From: JANNSW01 sp031431235
GTDB lineage: Bacteria; Pseudomonadota; Alphaproteobacteria; Rhizobiales; Hyphomicrobiaceae
Length of the DNA stretch: 5,624 bases
Reading direction: 5' to 3'
Assembly (NCBI GenBank): GCA_031431235.1
Contig: JANPDA010000078.1
Location: 1 to 5,624 of the forward strand
Position 1 is the stretch's first letter. Each line of letters begins with the position of its first letter. The notes under the pieces are model-generated. The model ran no database searches. It was not told where the DNA came from and saw nothing but the letters and a program-made list of their open reading frames with translations. Both the position numbers and the translations under genes were made by a program. Shown here piece after piece: positions 5,198 to 5,624 of the stretch.

Positions 5198-5624
5198 CTG
5201 AGGCCGTCCTCGCCTTTGATCTCGCTCGCCTTCAGGCCGCCGACGCGGGCATGCACGCGCGGCCCCGTCGTCATGACGAGGGCCAGCAGCAGCTCATCCG
5301 CGCGTGGCGCGTCCGCGATGCCGACCTCGATCGCGTCGAAATGGCTGCGCACGTAGGAAGCATTGATGTGCGTCACCGGCACGTCGAGCCGGGTTCCCGG
5401 TCCGCCGACTTTCTTGGTCGAGGCGACGATCGCTCTTGCCCCGCCGAGCACCTCGCGCATGCCGTAGCCGCCCGGCGCATGCCAGAGCGCGGCGTGCTCG
5501 CTCTCGCCGTCTTGCCCCGCGATCGAGCCCTTGCCGTTGGCCTCGATCAGCTTGGGATCGCCGCCCAGTGCGGCGAGTAGTTCTTTCGCGATGGCGAGGC
5601 CGAGCGGCTTCAGGTCCTCCATGT
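5194..5624 (-). CDS. Second AA_synth (DUF1185) paralog, N terminus outside window
   Basis: The frame runs off the right edge. The ATG at 5620-5622 is not the start: it aligns inside the GRYVEDL motif of the neighbour (here reading Y-MEDLKP), so about 40-45 residues are missing. The visible 142 residues align along the neighbour's length: GESEHAALWHAPGGYGMREVL, then KKVGGPGTRLDVPVTH, SYVRSHFDAIEV, ADAPRADELLLAL and the tail VGGLKASEIKGEDGLR, which is identical to the neighbour's. It differs at several otherwise family-typical spots (for example HAPGGYGMRE instead of HPKLGAPVRK), so it is a diverged paralog, not a recent copy. It is transcribed first, and its TGA overlaps the neighbour's ATG. 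The pair may form a heteromeric complex; that is inference. Confidence 0.85.
   Translation of the reverse strand, partial: MEDLKPLGLAIAKELLAALGGDPKLIEANGKGSIAGQDGESEHAALWHAPGGYGMREVLGGARAIVASTKKVGGPGTRLDVPVTHINASYVRSHFDAIEVGIADAPRADELLLALVMTTGPRVHARVGGLKASEIKGEDGLR

Overview
The window looks like chromosomal DNA of a GC-rich alphaproteobacterium. Coding DNA is GC-rich with strong third-position bias, the flanking metabolic genes are of types common in Rhizobiales and Rhodospirillales, and there is a REP-type palindromic pair. The genus cannot be fixed from the sequence alone.

Layout. Bases 1-265 are the 3' end of an HpcH/HpaI-type aldolase gene (+). Bases 299-4545 hold an uncharacterised tandem array of a divergent two-gene module. 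Each module has a cytoplasmic coiled-coil protein gene on the - strand (148 codons when intact) and a secreted four-cysteine protein gene on the + strand (264-265 codons), with only 66-67 bases between the two start codons. There are three modules: 299/813, 1821/2127 and 3237/3751 (coiled-coil end / secreted-protein start). The coiled-coil gene of the middle module has lost its second half. Both junctions between modules carry decayed remains of a MOSC-domain gene; the first is split by a 165-bp insertion containing a pair of inverted REP hairpins. Bases 4613-5624 hold two overlapping paralogous genes of the AA_synth (formerly DUF1185) family on the - strand; the upstream one runs off the window.

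How it works together. The three intergenic regions share an identical 15-base block ending in the ATG of the secreted-protein gene. A TATAAT-like hexamer on the - strand lies at exactly the same distance from that block in each copy. The paired genes are therefore probably co-regulated from one compact divergent promoter. The predicted partners are a cytoplasmic helical-hairpin protein and a periplasmic disulfide-stabilised protein. Neither resembles a family I can name, so the function is open; gene duplication, gene-conversion-like homogenisation and partial decay show the locus has been evolving actively. The aldolase and AA_synth genes look like ordinary metabolic neighbours with no visible link to the array.
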